DNA of 64,000 nt from an uncultured Eubacterium sp. Lineage in GTDB: Bacteria > Bacillota > Clostridia > Lachnospirales > Lachnospiraceae. The notes below the pieces were generated by a model. It made no database searches, had not been told where the DNA came from, and saw nothing but the letters and a program-made list of their open reading frames with translations. Where the stretch lies: contig CAJUTR010000011.1 of the NCBI GenBank assembly GCA_910589665.1, positions 15,612-79,611 of the forward strand, written 5' to 3'. Position numbers and translations under genes: made by a program. Below are positions 61,127 to 64,000 of this stretch, in pieces. Each line of letters starts with the position of its first letter. Position 1 is the stretch's first letter.

Positions 61127-61372
61127 ATGTCGGTTGTTAATATGATGTCACAACAGTCTGATGTTGAAAAAATGCGGGAAATTATTTCTGCTTACAGGGA
61201 GGCTGCAAATGATATAACGGCAAGTGAAACAATAAATGGTGTGACATTTTATTTTGATGGTTTCGCGTTAACAGGCGATATGATAGACCGGTTGGAAAGC
61301 TTTTCATTATCGGCTGATGAAAGGAAAATCACAGTTGGAAAATGTTCAATGTTCTACTCGGGAACTAGTTGA
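61127..61372 (+). CDS. Small protein under a MerR-type promoter, unknown function
   Basis: 81 residues: MSVVNMMSQQSDVEKMREII, then AYREAANDITASETINGVTFYFDGFALTGDMIDRLESFSLSADERKITVG-like sequence. GGAGG six bases before the ATG and a strong MerR-type promoter argue that it is real. No family recognised; no membrane segment or signal. It could be a whole small protein or the remnant of a longer one. Confidence 0.6.
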   Translation: MSVVNMMSQQSDVEKMREIISAYREAANDITASETINGVTFYFDGFALTGDMIDRLESFSLSADERKITVGKCSMFYSGTS

Positions 61373-61389
61373 GGAATAAGATAATCAAT

Positions 61390-61415
61390 GCGGCACCCCT
61401 TAAAAGAGGTGCCGC
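61390..61415. terminator. Bidirectional terminator between the small gene and the CoA-transferase
   Basis: GCGGCACCCCTT (61390-61401) pairs with AAGAGGTGCCGC (61404-61415) with one mismatch, followed by CGTTTGTTTT. It lies between convergent genes. Confidence 0.8.
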
Positions 61416-61433
61416 CGTTTGTTTTACGTCGCA

Positions 61434-62774
61434 CTATTTATTCGACCGTCTCCAAATATTCATCTTCTCTGCTTCCTTGATCAACTCATCCCGGAACTGC
61501 GGATGGGCAACAGAAATGAGAGCCTCGGCTTTCTGCCAGGTAGAAAGACCCTTCAAATTTACTTTTCCATACTCGGTTACAAAATAGTGGACGTTTGCCC
61601 TCGTATCGGTTACGATCGAACCGTCTGCCAGCGTCGGACGGATGCGGGATACGAGTTCGCCCTGTTTGTTCTGGAACGTGGAAGAGCAGCAGATAAAGCT
61701 CTTTCCGCCCGGGGACAAATAAGCGCCGAGTACGAAGTCCAGCTGTCCGCCGGCACCGCTTATGTTTTTTGTTCCTGCGCTCTCCGCGTTCACCTGGCCG
61801 TACAGGTCGATGTCCACAGTGTTGTTAATGGAAATAAAGTTGTCCAGTGCAGAAATCGAGCGGATGTCATTTGTATAGTCAACCGGCGCGCTCATGCACT
61901 CCGGGTTATCATCGAGAAAGTCGTACAATTTCTTTGTGCCGGCGGCAAACGCGTACGTCTGGCGGAACCGGTCGATATTTTTCCTCGCCCCCGTGATCTT
62001 TCCGGCTTTGGAAATATCAACAAACGCGTCAACGTACATTTCCGTGTGAACGCCCAGATCTTTCAGATCCGATTCGGCGATCATCGAACCTACCGCATTT
62101 GGCATACCGCCGATGCCGAGCTGGAGACAGGCGCCGTCCGGGATTTCTTCTACGATCAGCTTCGCGACTGCCTGATCGACGTCGGTGGCAGCGGCAGCGC
62201 CGCCCATTTCGGCGATGGACGGGTTATCCCCCTGTATGATCATGTCAACTTCGGAAATGTGGATGCCGTTTTCCTTGCCGCCCAGGCATCTCGGCATATT
62301 TTCATTGACTTCCACGATAATGACTTGGGCGCGCTCGCAGCAGGCTCCCAGATGGGATGCGCTCGGGCCGAAATTGAAGTAACCGTGGGAATCCATCGGC
62401 GACACCTGAAAAGCAGCTACCCGGGAAGGACACGGCAGATCCCGGTAGTATCTGGGGAGCTCGGAATAACGGATCGGCGCATAGAAGGAATATCCCTTCG
62501 CTGCCGCTTTCCGCTCGATCCCCCCCATATGCCAGGAGTTCCATGCCAGATGTTCTGCCGGGTTTTCGATTTTAAAAATCTCCGGTTCCCACATGAGGAT
62601 ACCGCCGCGGAATTTTACGTCAGTCAGGTCGTTCATCCGCCCGGCAAGCGCGGCGTCGAACGCAACCGGCGTATTCACGCACCAGCCATAATCTACCCAG
62701 TCCCCGGAACGGACTGTTTTTGCGGCTTCCTCAGCCGTGTTCAGCTTGCTTTTGTATAATGCTTCGTAATCCAT
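61434..62774 (-). CDS. but: Butyryl-CoA:acetate CoA-transferase
   Basis: About 446 residues. The sequence opens MDYEALYKSKLNTAEEAAKTV and SGDWVDYGWCVNTPVAFD, and contains FRGGILMWEPEIF, LGIGGMPNAVGSMI and GGQLDFVLGAYLSPGGKSFICCSSTF, ending KAEALISVAHPQFRDELIKEAEKMNIWRRSN. These closely match the butyryl-CoA:acetate enzyme of gut butyrate producers; the 4-hydroxybutyrate enzyme is a relative. It makes butyrate and acetyl-CoA in the last step of fermentation. GTG at 62780 has ideal spacing from GGAGG and is an alternative start two codons earlier. Confidence 0.85.
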   Translation of the reverse strand: MDYEALYKSKLNTAEEAAKTVRSGDWVDYGWCVNTPVAFDAALAGRMNDLTDVKFRGGILMWEPEIFKIENPAEHLAWNSWHMGGIERKAAAKGYSFYAPIRYSELPRYYRDLPCPSRVAAFQVSPMDSHGYFNFGPSASHLGACCERAQVIIVEVNENMPRCLGGKENGIHISEVDMIIQGDNPSIAEMGGAAAATDVDQAVAKLIVEEIPDGACLQLGIGGMPNAVGSMIAESDLKDLGVHTEMYVDAFVDISKAGKITGARKNIDRFRQTYAFAAGTKKLYDFLDDNPECMSAPVDYTNDIRSISALDNFISINNTVDIDLYGQVNAESAGTKNISGAGGQLDFVLGAYLSPGGKSFICCSSTFQNKQGELVSRIRPTLADGSIVTDTRANVHYFVTEYGKVNLKGLSTWQKAEALISVAHPQFRDELIKEAEKMNIWRRSNK

Positions 62775-62811
62775 AATCACTTATTGCCTCCTTCACGTAT
62801 TGTTGTCTACC

Positions 62812-62840
62812 ATTTTATCATTCCTGATAGGTGTGGTCAA
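62812..62840 (-). promoter_or_regulatory. Promoter of the CoA-transferase gene
   Basis: Reading leftward: TTGACC (62840-62835), 17 bases, TAAAAT (62817-62812). Near-consensus and back to back with the promoter of the next gene. Confidence 0.75.
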
Positions 62841-62843
62841 GGG

Positions 62844-62872
62844 TTTACACGCGGAATATATTCTGTTATCAT
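62844..62872 (+). promoter_or_regulatory. Promoter of the RdgB-like and Nudix genes
   Basis: TTTACA, 17 bases, TATCAT, about 94 bases before the start at 62966. The -35 boxes of the two divergent promoters are only three bases apart, so they may compete for polymerase. Confidence 0.6.
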
Positions 62873-62965
62873 GATTTTAAAGCAATCGGGTATTCAGACG
62901 AAAAGAGGGGGTAGTGATAGAATATTTTTATGATGCGCGTTTACTTCAGTGAAGGAGGAGAATAA

Positions 62966-63466
62966 GTGAAATTACTATATGGTACAGGCAATCCGGCCAA
63001 ATTGTTTTCTATGAGAAAAAGGCTGCAAGGCATGGGGATTGAAGTGTTGGGATTGCGTGATCTAGGCTGCGCGATTCCGCAGGTGGCAGAAGATGGGCAA
63101 ACACCTCTCGAGAACGCCAGACAAAAGGCGTTGGCGTATTACCAGGCATTCCAAATTCCAGTGTTCTCCTGTGATTCTGGTCTTGCAAAAAAATATGGGA
63201 ATTTGACAGCCTTTTATAAAAATGCGATTTGTCTTGTCATGGATGAAGAGCATATATACGAGGCGATGGAGCCATCTATGGAGAGTGAGCGTTTTTGGAT
63301 TACAGAGAAATCTCATGTTATACATAAGAAGGGATTTCCGCTGGACAGCCTGTCGGTTGAGATCAGGAGCGGCAGATATTACTATGATCTGCCAGAGGAA
63401 GCGTTAGATCAGGTAGCAGTAGAAGATGGTTTTTTGGAGTTTTTTCGTAATTTTATGGATAAGTAG
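62966..63466 (+). CDS. HAM1/RdgB-like non-canonical purine NTP pyrophosphatase, internally shortened
   Basis: 166 residues against about 190-205 for the family. The start MKLLYGTGNPAKLFSMRKRL, the EDGQTPLENARQKALAYYQAF region and SCDSGL match RdgB/HAM1 proteins, which clear dITP and XTP. After SCDSGL the usual Gly-rich stretch with PGVxSARY is absent and the text moves straight to AKKYGNLTAFYKNAICLVMD. The C-terminus, with YYYDLPEEALDQVAVEDGF, is intact. Roughly 35-40 residues of the substrate site are therefore missing, and activity is doubtful. AAGGAGGAG precedes the start. Confidence 0.72.
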   Translation: MKLLYGTGNPAKLFSMRKRLQGMGIEVLGLRDLGCAIPQVAEDGQTPLENARQKALAYYQAFQIPVFSCDSGLAKKYGNLTAFYKNAICLVMDEEHIYEAMEPSMESERFWITEKSHVIHKKGFPLDSLSVEIRSGRYYYDLPEEALDQVAVEDGFLEFFRNFMDK

Positions 63467-63475
63467 GAGGTAAGC

Positions 63476-63970
63476 ATGGAAATCTGGGATGCGTACGACG
63501 AAAAAGGGAATAAAATTGATGGCGTGTCATTAGTTCGTGGAGAACCAATCAATGAGGGTTATTATCATCTTGTTAGTGAAATTATTGTCAGGCACCAGGA
63601 TGGAAGCTATTTGTTAATGCAGAGAGACGAAAGAAAACACCTGGGCGGAATGTGGGAAGCAAGCGCAGGAGGTTCCGCGCTACAGGGTGAAGGCCCTTTT
63701 GACTGTGCGGTCAGAGAGTTACAGGAAGAAACAGGAATTGTGTCAGATGAACTGACAGAAATCGGTCAGGTGCTGCATTATGGGCACAAAACAATTTATG
63801 TAGAGTACTTGTGCGATACCGATGTTGATAAAGATAGTATCGTTTTACAGGATGGAGAAACTTCTGCCTACAAATGGATATCAGGCGATGAACTTCGTTT
63901 CATGTCCAGAGATGAACTGGCAACTCAAAGAATTCAGAATTTCATTGTAGAGATGAGCAAAACGCACTAA
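63476..63970 (+). CDS. Nudix hydrolase
   Basis: 164 residues. A full Nudix box, G-x5-E-x7-REL-x-EETGI, is present (GSALQGEGPFDC then AVRELQEETGI). The N-terminal region (WDAYDEKGNKIDGVSLVRGEPI) resembles isopentenyl-diphosphate-isomerase-like and YfcD-type Nudix proteins, but the substrate is open. GTAGGAGGT precedes the ATG, nine bases after the previous stop, so it shares an operon with the RdgB-like gene, a combination suited to nucleotide-pool cleaning. Confidence 0.88.
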   Translation: MEIWDAYDEKGNKIDGVSLVRGEPINEGYYHLVSEIIVRHQDGSYLLMQRDERKHLGGMWEASAGGSALQGEGPFDCAVRELQEETGIVSDELTEIGQVLHYGHKTIYVEYLCDTDVDKDSIVLQDGETSAYKWISGDELRFMSRDELATQRIQNFIVEMSKTH

Positions 63971-64000
63971 TTCAATAGCGGGGTTTGGCAGTTAGCCTTT

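Noticed and set aside
61419..62759. Long open frame of 446 codons on the + strand
   Set aside because: It mirrors the CoA-transferase gene on the other strand, which has clear family motifs, promoter and ribosome site. The + frame has none and no recognisable protein.

Overview
The window looks like chromosome of an anaerobic, spore-forming Firmicute of the Lachnospiraceae type (class Clostridia). The signs are strong AGGAGG-like ribosome binding sites, CotF-type coat proteins, a ferredoxin-linked 2-oxoacid oxidoreductase, a butyrate-type CoA-transferase, secreted xylanase and alpha-glucosidase, and many GHKL/LytTR regulators. The family assignment is inference from gene content; no rRNA is present. 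I saw no tRNA, rRNA, CRISPR array, IS element or phage gene.

Positions 1-28107 form one long + strand surface-glycopolymer locus. It starts inside a YfhO-like membrane protein and continues with three more multi-pass membrane proteins. CDP-sugar genes follow (rfbG, rfbH), then a lipid-linked-sugar module (two GT2 synthases and a GtrA flippase), then a complete GDP-sugar route (manA, manC, gmd, a reductase and a phosphomannomutase). A second YfhO protein, a GT2/CDP-glycerol-transferase fusion with a companion that keeps only the middle domain, and a ribitol-phosphate set (tarI, tarJ, and a TarL-like polymerase with an extra C-terminal domain) close the locus. Together these predict a poly(ribitol-phosphate) wall polymer carrying deoxysugars, some added outside the membrane by GT-C enzymes. 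This is the best candidate in the window for an undescribed system.

Positions 28100-32750 hold a hybrid histidine kinase and a chemoreceptor whose promoters share 16 identical bases. Positions 32800-36600 hold a GH31 glycosidase and a GH10 xylanase, convergent across a terminator. Positions 36659-39588 hold larE-larB-larC, which make the nickel-pincer cofactor; no lactate racemase gene is adjacent. Around 41.25 kb an AgrC-like kinase and a decapitated LytTR regulator meet a decapitated ABC permease at what looks like a deletion junction.

Positions 42.7-53.2 kb are a mixed accessory stretch: two GNAT acetyltransferases, a class B sortase, a Cache chemoreceptor, a LytTR regulator, a leucine-rich-repeat surface protein with a duplicated start region, a toroid-like protein with squalene-cyclase-type QW motifs, a thioesterase, a short divergent cis-prenyltransferase and an MscS channel. 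Positions 53.2-58.9 kb hold two small coat-type proteins, an SGNH hydrolase and a four-subunit 2-oxoacid:ferredoxin oxidoreductase.

The right end (58.9-64 kb) holds an ECF sigma factor with an anti-sigma-like gene interrupted by an in-frame TGA, a frameshifted MerR gene with an intact MerR-type operator-promoter, a butyryl-CoA:acetate CoA-transferase, an internally shortened HAM1/RdgB-like protein and a Nudix hydrolase.
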